Assembly (NCBI GenBank): GCA_016214425.1
Contig: JACRON010000165.1
Location: forward strand, 1-8,741
Source of the DNA: Nitrospirota bacterium
GTDB taxonomy: Bacteria; Nitrospirota; CAKKRA01; 9FT-COMBO-42-15
Length of the DNA: 8,741 nucleotides
Direction of reading: 5' to 3'
Shown: positions 1 through 5,910 of the stretch, in pieces
Layout: each line of letters begins with the position of its first letter
How positions within the stretch are numbered: position 1 is the stretch's first letter
The notes under the pieces: generated by a model
Databases searched by the model: none
Told to the model about the DNA's origin: nothing
The model's input: only the letters and a program-made list of their open reading frames with translations
Translations under genes and position numbers: made by a program

Positions 1-139
1 ATTCAGCATCTCCAACAATTGATTTATAGCGGACATTAATGCCGAGGAGGTTCAACTGCTTTGAGATATACAAAGAATTTGTCTCTGCCTTATCCCATGA
101 AAGGAGCTCTGAGCCTACAGCAATAAGCTCAGCCCACAT
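1..139 (-). CDS. cinA: CinA family protein, N-terminal part (cut by window edge)
   Basis: The first 46 codons on the minus strand begin MWAELIAVGSELL and continue with TNSLYISKQL and a VGD motif. This is the start of the CinA/MoeA-like (MoCF-binding) domain, usually written as xAEIIAVGTELL..G...TN...L...L...G. The family's N-terminal domain is linked to NMN/ADP-ribose pyrophosphatase activity, and the C-terminal domain, not visible here, is often a nicotinamide-nucleotide amidase. The ATG at 139-137 overlaps the pgpA stop codon (TGA at 131-129) by 11 bases, so translation is probably coupled to pgpA in one operon. In many bacteria cinA sits just before recA; whether it does here lies outside the window. 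The identity is secure for the N-terminal domain only. Confidence 0.85.
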   Translation of the reverse strand, partial: MWAELIAVGSELLSWDKAETNSLYISKQLNLLGINVRYKSIVGDAE

Positions 140-608
140 AGAGCCTCACAGCCTGCAGCAAGATATTTGTATAAACCCCTGCTGCAACATCATCAAGCAT
201 AATCCCGAGTCCGCCGTTGAATTTTTTTTCAATATCCCTGATAGGGTACGGCTTAAAAATATCAAAGAGCCTGAAAAGAAAAAAACCAGCAATTATCCAG
301 CCGATTCCATTTGGGATAAGAGCCATGGCAACAAGAAGGCCTGCTATCTCATCAAATATAATATGAGTGGAATCCTTCTTTGCAAATAATGCCTCTGCCC
401 TGTCAGAGATATAAACACCGAGAGAAAAGAGAAGGAAAAGGACAATTAGATAATATACTGGAGACAGGCCATTTATAATGAAAAAGAGCCCGACTCCGAT
501 AAGACTCCCAAATGTGCCAGGCGCATAGGGAAGATAGCCTGCATAAAAGCCTGTGGCAAGGAAAATTATCAATTTATTCAAAGGCTTTTCAAAAACTATT
601 GACATCAT
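129..608 (-). CDS. pgpA: Phosphatidylglycerophosphatase A
   Basis: This 159-residue integral membrane protein dephosphorylates phosphatidylglycerol phosphate to phosphatidylglycerol at the inner membrane. The PgpA signatures appear in order: ATGFYAGYLPYAPGTFGSL near residue 18, a DEIAG motif near 86, FRLFDIFKPYPI near 112, and GGLGIMLDDVAAGVY near 131. The acidic residues of DEIAG and of LDDVAAG are the conserved polar positions of the family. Several hydrophobic segments fit a multi-pass protein, and the length is normal. Two adjacent ATG codons (608-606 and 605-603) could start it. An AGGTGA lies about 15 bases upstream, which is long for a Shine-Dalgarno site. The 3' end overlaps cinA by 11 bases, which suggests an operon pgpA-cinA. 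Confidence 0.93.
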   Translation of the reverse strand: MMSIVFEKPLNKLIIFLATGFYAGYLPYAPGTFGSLIGVGLFFIINGLSPVYYLIVLFLLFSLGVYISDRAEALFAKKDSTHIIFDEIAGLLVAMALIPNGIGWIIAGFFLFRLFDIFKPYPIRDIEKKFNGGLGIMLDDVAAGVYTNILLQAVRLYVG

Positions 609-617
609 CTATAATTA

Positions 618-647
618 ATCTTATCACCTGCTGTCAACTTGTGTCAA
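618..647 (-). promoter_or_regulatory. Candidate sigma70 promoter for pgpA-cinA
   Basis: On the minus strand TTGACA (647-642) is followed after 18 bp by TAAGAT (623-618). The expected transcription start, about 611, lies only a few bases before the first ATG at 608, so the message would have almost no leader. A second TTGACA at 637-632 lies between them, but its matching -10 would put the start inside the gene. Confidence 0.5.
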
Positions 648-667
648 GGGGATTTGCTGTAAGGCGG

Positions 668-736
668 CAGGCTAAAGGTGTCAGCCTGTTTTAAAACTAT
701 AATCCATAAGCTTATTTTCCAAGACGCGACCCTCTT
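668..736. repeat. Direct repeat R1 (691-736) with adjoining hairpin (668-688)
   Basis: Positions 691-736 match 1404-1449 in the same orientation at 42 of 46 positions, without gaps; the shared core includes ataatccataa and cgaccctctt. The inverted repeat CAGGCT / AGCCTG (668-673 and 683-688, 9-base loop) abuts the repeat. The repeat lies 22 bases beyond the antitoxin stop codon, and its partner R2 lies upstream of the toxin, so the two copies bracket the toxin-antitoxin module. I do not recognise the element; a MITE-like remnant or a recombination scar are both possible. Confidence 0.7.
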
Positions 737-758
737 TTACTTTCTCTTTTACTTTTTG

Positions 759-1037
759 TTAGGCTACTTTTTTGATTTCATTTCCCTCATGCTCTGGAAA
801 CATGATAATGGCAGGATGGATGCCAAATGCCCTTGCTATCTGCTCTGCACGCTTTTTCCCAATTTCCACCTTTTCGTTTTCCAGGAGGCTTATATTTGTT
901 GCGTTAATACCGCAGCGATTTGCAAGTTCAGCCTGAGTCCAACCTTTCAATTCGCGAAGCATCCGAATAACTTCGCCGGTGGTAAGCGCAATATGCGGTT
1001 TTGCTGGAATAAATTCAGCATTCCTATGTGTTCCCAT
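759..1037 (-). CDS. XRE-family antitoxin (HigA-like) of a type II toxin-antitoxin pair
   Basis: This 92-residue protein has one Cro/C1-type helix-turn-helix. WTQAELANRCGI (33-44) and ATNISLLENEK (46-56) form the HTH and recognition helices, followed by a conserved RAEQIARAFGI helix. Antitoxins of this kind bind their toxin and repress the shared promoter. It starts 8 bases after the toxin stop codon. An ideal AGGAGG (1047-1042) ends 4 bases before the ATG and overlaps the toxin's TAG stop, so the antitoxin has its own strong ribosome site while toxin translation ends on top of it. The toxin-first order is that of HigBA systems. XRE antitoxins also pair with other RelE-superfamily toxins, so the exact subfamily is not certain. 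Confidence 0.87.
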   Translation of the reverse strand: MGTHRNAEFIPAKPHIALTTGEVIRMLRELKGWTQAELANRCGINATNISLLENEKVEIGKKRAEQIARAFGIHPAIIMFPEHEGNEIKKVA

Positions 1038-1045
1038 AAATCCTC

Positions 1046-1318
1046 CTAATAGCGATGCGGCGTTATTTCTAAAACGAAAACAGTAACAATATCGCGCTGC
1101 ACAGAATAAATAACTCTGTATTGTGAACTCAACCGTGATGAACGCTGTCCTGCATGCTCTCCCTTTAATTTTTCGTCATGGAATCCCGGGAACTCTCTTA
1201 GCTTTTCCGGGCCATGCCTAAATATAATGTCTTTCCAGAGCTCGTATTTTTTGACAACTGCTGGCGGAAGCCTGCGGCAAACCTTCTCGATATCACGGTG
1301 TTCTTGGATACGCCACAT
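1046..1318 (-). CDS. RelE/HigB-superfamily mRNA-interferase toxin
   Basis: The 90-residue basic protein ends with RSSRLSSQYRVIYSV and FVLEITPHRY, the pattern of RelE/ParE-fold toxins (a conserved R-x-x-Y-R-V-I-Y strand, then a final strand ending in PHxY). R62, R68, H88 and Y90 are candidate catalytic or RNA-contacting residues. EKLKGEHAGQR (49-59) is also typical. Such toxins cut mRNA at the ribosome and are silenced by the partner encoded just downstream. Length and gene order fit a complete, apparently intact module. No Shine-Dalgarno site precedes the ATG. The upstream bases are a very AT-rich operator and promoter, so the message may be leaderless. Within the superfamily, HigB and RelE assignments cannot be separated by eye. 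Confidence 0.85.
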   Translation of the reverse strand: MWRIQEHRDIEKVCRRLPPAVVKKYELWKDIIFRHGPEKLREFPGFHDEKLKGEHAGQRSSRLSSQYRVIYSVQRDIVTVFVLEITPHRY

Positions 1319-1355
1319 TATTAAATATAATAATATATTAAATTTAATAAGTCAA
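1318..1355 (-). promoter_or_regulatory. Toxin-antitoxin promoter with two palindromic operators
   Basis: TTGACT (1355-1350), a 17-bp spacer and TATTAT (1332-1327) form a sigma70-type promoter. Two AT-rich palindromes overlie it: a perfect 14-bp one at 1336-1349 in the spacer and a 16-bp one with a single mismatched pair at 1318-1333 covering the -10 and the start codon. Their centres are 17 bp apart, which would suit cooperative binding by an antitoxin or antitoxin-toxin complex. The predicted start (about 1320) nearly coincides with the toxin ATG. Confidence 0.6.
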
Positions 1356-1386
1356 GAAATTTTAAAGGCTATTCCGTTAAAATAAA

Positions 1387-1449
1387 AAGCGCATAATCAA
1401 CGCTTAAAACAATAATCCATAAACTTATTTTTCAAGACACGACCCTCTT
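1387..1449. repeat. Direct repeat R2 (1404-1449) with adjoining hairpin (1387-1405)
   Basis: This is the second copy of the 46-bp repeat and lies upstream of the toxin promoter. A different inverted repeat, AAGCG / CGCTT with a 9-base loop, sits at the same end as in R1 (668-688). The hairpin sequences differ between the copies but the loop length and relative position match. This could reflect an element that inserts beside small stem-loops. Confidence 0.65.
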
Positions 1450-1746
1450 GTTCCTCCTATGTTGTTTACCAAACTGACGGCTTGCCGAAATACCCAAAGG
1501 ACATCTGGGGAAAGCTGGAAAGCTGCCTGATAGTCGGCATCGGTTTCACCCATCGGCAGCGCCACAAGCCCAATAAGCGGTCATCGGATTTTCCTCTGAC
1601 CGCTTATTGGGGACTTGTAAAAAAAACGTGCGGTTGCAAGCACTAACATGTAATAAGCACAACTGTTCCTATACAGTAAAGCGAATGACTTTGTTAAGAT
1701 TATTGGCTGGCATTTGTAATTAAGATGGCATCCTCCACGCTTTAAC
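1450..1746. other. Gene-free stretch downstream of the GT4 gene
   Basis: No convincing gene lies between repeat R2 and the glycosyltransferase stop codon. A plus-strand frame stays open from about 1416 to the stop near 1644, but it has no start codon, recognisable motif or ribosome site. The main structure is the inverted repeat at 1569-1611. No U-tract terminator was found for the glycosyltransferase operon that ends at 1747. Confidence 0.5.
1569..1611. repeat. Perfect 15-bp inverted repeat with 13-base loop
   Basis: The arms CCCAATAAGCGGTCA (1569-1583) and its exact complement (1597-1611) enclose a 13-base loop. CAAG and CTTG extend the arms if two bases are bulged. Neither side has a T-run in the direction needed for an intrinsic terminator: an A-run follows on the plus strand, and GC-rich sequence follows on the minus strand. 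It could act as a U-less 3' end structure for the operon ending at 1747 or be a mobile-element remnant. Confidence 0.7.
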
Positions 1747-2979
1747 TTATCGCCTATACTCTCTTACTGACTGCTTAAGCGCCTGTTCTATCAAGATATT
1801 TATTTTCTCATTCACATGTGAGCGATCAAACTTTTGAATCTGATTGTTTTGATGGGCAATCAGCCTCGCTGTAATTGCTGGATTCTGAATGATGGCCTTC
1901 ACTTCTCGTGCAAAGGATTCTGGGTTATTCTCTTTCACATAAATGGCCCCCTCTCCGCATACCTCTCTATAAATTGGAGTATCAAGGCAAATTATTGGCA
2001 AATGATACATCATAGCTTCAAGCAATGGTATACCGAAGCCTTCGTCTAACGATTGATATAAGAGGAGTGTTGATCTTCTTATCCAAAGCACCTTCTCTTC
2101 TTCGCTGATATCAGTGTATACTTCAATGTTGATTCTGTTATTGAATTCATTTAGAGCATACTCAAATTGGATTCGGTGGGATTGGTACAGGGGCTGTCCG
2201 ATTAAAACCAGCTTGACTCGTCTTCTTATGCCTTCTGGTAAAGCTTCAAGAGTCTGAAAAACAATCTTATGATTCTTTCTCGGTTCAAAGTTCGCTATGT
2301 AAAGTATAATCAATTCCCCTCTTGTATTTGGAGTATCTATGGGATGGATGGGTTGCAGATTTACAATGGGATATACAACTTCTAAGGGCTTATCAATCTT
2401 ATAGTGTTTTAGGAGCGCTGATTTTGTATTGTTTGAAACAGCAATCAATGTAACTGCTCTCAGTATCGCATGAGACTGTGCATATACAAACAATTCAGAG
2501 ACCATTGATTCACCTATCAGATTTTTCCATCGCCCATGTTGGGAAGAGAGTTTTCTCTTTAGCAATGGAAGATATATCTGTTTAATGTACTCTATCATTT
2601 GCTTGCCATGTCTTACTTCCAGATCATGTTCTGTAGGCTGCCAACTCAAGTTCAATAAATAGAGCATGTCATGAACAACTTGAATTATTGGAATACTTGG
2701 AAATGATATCTGGGTAAAATTTGTTGCTATATAAACATTGGCAGTTCGGTCTATTAGATTCGATAGCTCTTCAACCTCACAAGTATTTGTTGGGTTCTTG
2801 TCTATTAATGCTGTCTCTATACATCTTAAGTCTGCGTATTGCTGATTACATGGAAATGTTAAGCCAATAAATTTGTACATATCATTTGTACGGCCTAAAT
2901 GCTCTAACAAGTTCCACGAATAGCTACCGATTCCTGTATGGGGTGAGCGAGTAACATCAATCAGAACTCTTGGTTTCAT
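1747..2979 (-). CDS. GT4-family glycosyltransferase
   Basis: This 410-residue GT-B enzyme is predicted to move a sugar from a nucleotide-sugar donor to a growing surface glycan on the cytoplasmic side of the membrane. The N-terminal acceptor domain begins with RVLIDVTRSPHTGIGSY (glycine loop 16-20). The C-terminal GT4 donor domain shows LYIANFEPRKNH (R234 and K235 in the phosphate-binding region), LVLIGQP, and the EX7E motif EGFGIPLLE (E313 to E321), followed by the usual TPIYREVCGEGA segment. Length is normal for the family. It overlaps the end of the preceding glycosyltransferase by 23 bases, so the two are probably translated together. The donor and acceptor sugars cannot be read from the sequence. 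No terminator is evident after it. Confidence 0.9.
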   Translation of the reverse strand: MKPRVLIDVTRSPHTGIGSYSWNLLEHLGRTNDMYKFIGLTFPCNQQYADLRCIETALIDKNPTNTCEVEELSNLIDRTANVYIATNFTQISFPSIPIIQVVHDMLYLLNLSWQPTEHDLEVRHGKQMIEYIKQIYLPLLKRKLSSQHGRWKNLIGESMVSELFVYAQSHAILRAVTLIAVSNNTKSALLKHYKIDKPLEVVYPIVNLQPIHPIDTPNTRGELIILYIANFEPRKNHKIVFQTLEALPEGIRRRVKLVLIGQPLYQSHRIQFEYALNEFNNRINIEVYTDISEEEKVLWIRRSTLLLYQSLDEGFGIPLLEAMMYHLPIICLDTPIYREVCGEGAIYVKENNPESFAREVKAIIQNPAITARLIAHQNNQIQKFDRSHVNEKINILIEQALKQSVREYRR

Positions 2980-3805
2980 AACTTGTTTTCTGAATAGAAT
3001 CGTAATAACTCAGAATATGATTGAGGCATGATTCTTCTTGTTTCTTGGTAAATCGTTGCATAAGTTCCTCTCTAGAGATTTTTTTATCCAAAAAATTCTT
3101 TATGACCGCTGCTGCTATGGTTTCACCACCATAGTGAAAGAGCGCAGATTTACTCACACAAGGCCAAGTTCCTTGCAGTGATTTGGGTGCAGTAGTGGGT
3201 TTATAACCACTATATATGCACGATAGAGACAGTGTAATTTCTTCTACATCTCTATAGCGTATATGATTTTTATATTTTTTATATAGGTTGATCCAACTCT
3301 GTGTTGCCGCTATAAGGTCGTCTCTATAAGCGTAGATCAGAGAACTGTTGTAATGGACATTGGTCAGCCTCATGAAGTCAGCCCTCATCGCAACACTATC
3401 ACTCTTGATAGCCGATGCAACATTTTCGGTTTTAGAACCCAGCATTATCTCATGACGCCTAAGTTTTGGTAATGCAAATGGTCTGAGACACAGATGATCA
3501 TAATCGAGATATAATACTTTATCTTGTCTCTTTAGATTTGTTTTTGAGAATTCATAAAGTATTGCCTTGTTCATATAGATGTTTTCAACATTTGGAAAAT
3601 GGAACGATTCAAAATTCACTTTGTATTCTGCAAGCTTTCTCTTGAGAATCCGATTTGCAAATCGCCGAGGCGTTAGAATGATAACCTGCCATTCACGGAG
3701 AAAGGATTGGAAATTTGATTCAAAAGACTTCAGTAGCATTTGAGTCCCAATTGGAATTCTAACCTCTTCATCATATGCCAGAATAATTAGATAGTTCATC
3801 TTCAT
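2957..3805 (-). CDS. Putative GT-A fold glycosyltransferase (GT8-like)
   Basis: This 282-residue protein has the layout of a GT-A nucleotide-diphospho-sugar transferase. An N-terminal strand (NYLIILAYDEE) is followed by a DKVLYLDYDHLCLRPF segment whose D101-x-D103 is a good metal-binding DXD motif with the usual strand-DxD-xxx-RPF context. HYNSSLIYAY (151-160) resembles the acceptor-side NSG/N-type segment, and ALFHYGGE (221-228) supplies a late histidine often used for metal binding in GT8-like enzymes. There is no signal peptide. It starts 12 bases after the membrane protein gene and runs 23 bases into the GT4 gene, so all three appear to be one operon. No good Shine-Dalgarno site is visible; ATG codons at residues 1 and 3 are both possible starts. 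The family assignment is by motif only. Confidence 0.65.
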   Translation of the reverse strand: MKMNYLIILAYDEEVRIPIGTQMLLKSFESNFQSFLREWQVIILTPRRFANRILKRKLAEYKVNFESFHFPNVENIYMNKAILYEFSKTNLKRQDKVLYLDYDHLCLRPFALPKLRRHEIMLGSKTENVASAIKSDSVAMRADFMRLTNVHYNSSLIYAYRDDLIAATQSWINLYKKYKNHIRYRDVEEITLSLSCIYSGYKPTTAPKSLQGTWPCVSKSALFHYGGETIAAAVIKNFLDKKISREELMQRFTKKQEESCLNHILSYYDSIQKTSYETKSSD

Positions 3806-3817
3806 GCTTCATTGAAT

Positions 3818-4633
3818 TCATTCGTTTAATGCAACTGCAATGACTCGTCTAACATACAGATCCGGGTAATTCTCGGAACTGCCCGCTTTGATGGGACTAT
3901 TCTTTATTCTAAAGTCTGCCATTCCCTGTTGCCTTCTGCAAAACCTACCGTCTTTGATTTCAAAGAGACCCAACTGCCAAGAATTGGAGACTAAAACATT
4001 TGCAATATTTGGTGTCTTAAATATTGGGTTCGGGTGGGAATTGTCGGACGAGTCGTACTGTATGCTGAAAGTGTGTCCTTTATATGCTTCAGCTGCAAAA
4101 TCAAAAAACTCTACAAGAACAATCACGGTCTTCGCATGTCTGAAATACTTGACTACATCATCTCTGAAGGCAAAGTAAATATAATATTGGTATCTCAGCC
4201 CATTAGTTCTCCTTATTAGTTCACCATTAAATATTTCCTTAACGGCATCACCATCTTCATGGCGAAGATAGACCAAGCCGTTTTCACCTCTTTCGCTGTT
4301 CTCATCACCAAGTCGGCATGATACGATCGTCGAAATGTTTTTTCGCTTCACTCTCAAGTAAGCTGCCAAAGCCGTTATCCAGATTGAGTAGGTTATAAAT
4401 ACAGCACTGAGGGTGAAAAGATTATAAGAGTAAAAAAGTATTAATGCTCCGATGAGTAGAATTACAAATATATAAAAGATATACTGTCTTAGTACTCTTA
4501 CTCTAAGCCAAGCCAATCCCCGTTTTGCTTTTCCTCTGAATTCAGGATTGCCCAAGTAATGAATCGTGAAGGTAACTGTAACCGTGAGTACAACCCCGAT
4601 AATTGGAATCCATACTTTTGGATCAGACCACAT
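3818..4633 (-). CDS. Membrane-anchored protein with carbohydrate-binding-like C-terminal domain
   Basis: I do not know a name for this 271-residue protein. The N-terminal third has three likely membrane segments (about 8-26, 51-69 and 72-92), with a basic stretch between the first two. The rest is soluble and beta-rich. From about 168 to 266 the order IVLVEFFD, FSIQYDSSD, SNSWQLGLFEIKDGRF, RRQQGMADFRI and DLYVRRV resembles a jelly-roll domain appended to many secreted glycan-acting proteins, where a W-x(4)-F-x-L-x-D-A-R-F...ADFRI pattern recurs. Binding of sugar is inferred, not shown. GGAG (4644-4641) sits 7 bases before the ATG, which supports this start. The start overlaps the stop of a coding-like remnant by 11 bases. 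Two glycosyltransferase genes follow at once, which suggests a role in surface glycan handling. Confidence 0.6.
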   Translation of the reverse strand: MWSDPKVWIPIIGVVLTVTVTFTIHYLGNPEFRGKAKRGLAWLRVRVLRQYIFYIFVILLIGALILFYSYNLFTLSAVFITYSIWITALAAYLRVKRKNISTIVSCRLGDENSERGENGLVYLRHEDGDAVKEIFNGELIRRTNGLRYQYYIYFAFRDDVVKYFRHAKTVIVLVEFFDFAAEAYKGHTFSIQYDSSDNSHPNPIFKTPNIANVLVSNSWQLGLFEIKDGRFCRRQQGMADFRIKNSPIKAGSSENYPDLYVRRVIAVALNE

Positions 4634-4704
4634 TAGTAATCTCCACTTGAGTTAAGCTCCATTCACAAACGCCAGCTATCGGTGCTACGGCTTGCGAAGT
4701 GCCA

Positions 4705-4775
4705 TCAGGCATTTGGGTAGAAGGCGGTAAGCCCTCATCACTTTGAATTAAACCACACTTCTTATCAGCTTTCAA
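4705..4775. repeat. 70-bp direct repeat, copy A (DR-A)
   Basis: This 71-base stretch matches 5324-5393 in the same orientation with two substitutions and one single-base gap. The shared core includes aggcggtaagccctcatcac and aattaaaccacacttctta. The two copies lie on either side of the decayed AlbA_2-type gene, with about 550 bp between them. Such a pair can arise from an inserted element or from duplication and can allow deletion of the intervening segment by recombination. Confidence 0.85.
4747..4775 (-). promoter_or_regulatory. Weak promoter-like pair inside direct repeat A
   Basis: On the minus strand TTGAAA (4775-4770) is followed after 17 bp by TTTAAT (4752-4747), pointing at the membrane-protein/glycosyltransferase operon. 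The -10 lacks the highly conserved second-position A. The same pair is kept in copy B (5393-5388 and 5370-5365), facing the decayed gene. It would give a leader of about 105 bases before 4633. No better promoter was seen for the three-gene operon. Confidence 0.3.
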
Positions 4776-4996
4776 TGGAAATCTTGCATTGATAGGGAGA
4801 TGGTCGGATTATACACAGGCCTATCTTCGTAGCAAGAGTCTGCTTCTCTAATAAGCCATACTCTCGGAATAAGAGAAACACCATCCCAAATTCCTATCCC
4901 GCCTTTCCCCGCCACTCTTTTGGTTTCTGCTAAAGTGGAGTTTCCTAATTAATCAACCCTATTTTACCTTTTTTCTTGGCGTCCGTTTAACACCTT

Positions 4997-5306
4997 TCAT
5001 TTCTTTACTACTTCCCAATGCCCGCCTTTGTCAGGGCCAATGCGTTTTAGTACTTTCTTCCGTTTTAGCTTTGCAAGATTATTTTCTACAGCAGTTGTGC
5101 TTATTTTAAGTGATTTTGAAAGCTCAGGGATTGTCACATATTTATTTTGTTCTATAGAATCTAATATATTTATTTCGCTTTCACCCAACTTTTCACCCAA
5201 CTTTTCAAATCCTTTCTTGCCTTCAAAATAACTCCTGCGCTTAAAAGTAGTAATAAACTTTGTGCCTGCCTCGCTGAACTCGGCATTCGGATTCAATAAA
5301 TTTCAT
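4997..5306 (-). pseudogene. Internally deleted AlbA_2/Schlafen-type ATP-binding protein, wHTH end retained
   Basis: The sequence from ATG 5306-5304 reads MKFIESE, the typical first residues of AlbA_2 (Schlafen-like, 'putative DNA-binding domain') proteins, then loses frame. One base out of register, from about 5293, the reading becomes NPNAEFSEAGTKFITTFKR followed by LGEKLGESEINILDSIEQ, the HTH TIPELSKSLKISTTAVENNL and the ending LKRIGPDKGGHWEV. This is the usual C-terminal winged helix of the same family. Full proteins run roughly 400 residues or more, so most of the middle has been removed and the ends joined out of frame. A 99-codon frame remains open from a TTG at 5296, but no ribosome site precedes it. 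It may still make a small DNA-binding peptide; a dead gene is more likely. It sits between two 70-bp direct repeats. Confidence 0.65.
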
Positions 5307-5323
5307 ATTAATGTCACGGGTTG

Positions 5324-5393
5324 TCAGGCATTTGGGTAAAGGCGGTAAGCCCTCATCACTTAGAATTAAACCACACTTCTTATTAGCTTTCAA
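5324..5393. repeat. 70-bp direct repeat, copy B (DR-B)
   Basis: This is the second copy of the repeat at 4705-4775. It lacks one base of the first copy and has two substitutions. It ends 17 bases upstream of the MKFIESE start codon of the decayed AlbA_2-type gene. One substitution and the one-base gap would break or change any common reading frame, so the repeat is probably conserved as DNA and not as protein. Confidence 0.85.
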
Positions 5394-5424
5394 GAAAATT
5401 TTGTCTTAAATAGGAATGCATACT

Positions 5425-5443
5425 TCACGACACGACCCTCTTG
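5425..5443. repeat. Partial third copy of the R1/R2 repeat end
   Basis: tcacgacacgaccctcttg matches the end of R2 (1432-1450) at 18 of 19 bases in the same orientation. The rest of the 46-bp unit is not recognisable here. It lies 47 bases beyond the vapC stop codon, a position like that of R1 after the XRE antitoxin. Confidence 0.5.
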
Positions 5444-5490
5444 CCTTGCGCGACTATCACTCATTTGCTAACTGTATAGCGGATTCTTAT

Positions 5491-5910
5491 TTACTTTCCT
5501 TCTGGCCATACCTTGAACCCTTTTTTCTCTCTAAAGCGATACACATTAAAACCCCTTGCGTCTAATGTAAAAATCTCATCTATTCCTGTCTCCTCTGCAA
5601 GAACAACAAGGGTTGCATCAGCAAAGTCCATAGGGATATCTTTATACTTTTCCATTAATACAATAGCCCTTGAAAGGCTCTTTAATGATTGCGGCACAAG
5701 TGTGGCACCGACTTTTAAAATAAATTCAATACAGGCTTTCTGTGCCTTGATTGATGGGCTAAGGAGATAAAGGGTTTCGGTGAGGACTGGTTCAGTAGTA
5801 AAGAGTTTTCCATTAAAGCCTTTAAAGAATTCAACACAATGTTCGTGGTTCTTCTCACTCTTATCAAGAAGTGCAACAAATGCCCCTGTATCTAAGAGGA
5901 TGCTACGCAT
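5491..5910 (-). CDS. vapC: PIN-domain ribonuclease toxin (VapC-type)
   Basis: This is a 139-residue PIN-domain protein, the toxin of a VapBC pair, expected to cut a specific tRNA or rRNA with magnesium. The acidic residues that hold the metal are all visible: D7 in LLDTGAF, E45 in VLTETLYLL, D95 and D98 in MDFADATLV, and D117 in TLDARGF. Length is normal for the family and the frame is intact, so the enzyme should be active. The start codon overlaps the end of the antitoxin gene by 8 bases, which suggests coupled translation that keeps toxin output tied to antitoxin. The gene ends close to repeat material (5324-5443). No terminator is visible after the TAA stop. Confidence 0.92.
   Translation of the reverse strand: MRSILLDTGAFVALLDKSEKNHEHCVEFFKGFNGKLFTTEPVLTETLYLLSPSIKAQKACIEFILKVGATLVPQSLKSLSRAIVLMEKYKDIPMDFADATLVVLAEETGIDEIFTLDARGFNVYRFREKKGFKVWPEGK

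Larger units (their letters stand above)
4623..4948 (-). pseudogene. Frameshifted coding-like remnant upstream of the membrane protein gene
   Basis: On the minus strand an open stretch from 4948 reads without stops through segments such as AETKRVAGKGGIGIWDG and IPRVWLIREADSCYEDRP to about 4797. It must then shift by one base near the C-run at 4797-4795 to continue as NARFPLKADKKCGLIQSDEG and AVAPIAGVCEWSLTQVEIT, ending at TGA 4625-4623, 11 bases inside the next gene. The two frames join smoothly in amino-acid composition and the stop overlap looks natural. However, no start codon or known family was recognised. The part covering direct repeat DR-A is not conserved as coding sequence in the second copy, and another short frame with an ATG overlaps the region. 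It may be a decayed gene or chance. Confidence 0.3.

Noticed and set aside
668..691. CAGGCT/AGCCTG hairpin followed by TTTT as a terminator
   Set aside because: The T-run is on the plus strand, where no gene ends; for the minus-strand antitoxin transcript the following bases are GC-rich.
1416..1646. Plus-strand open frame of about 75 codons across R2 and the inverted repeat
   Set aside because: No start codon, no ribosome site and no recognisable motif; it runs through a repeat and a perfect hairpin, so it is probably chance.
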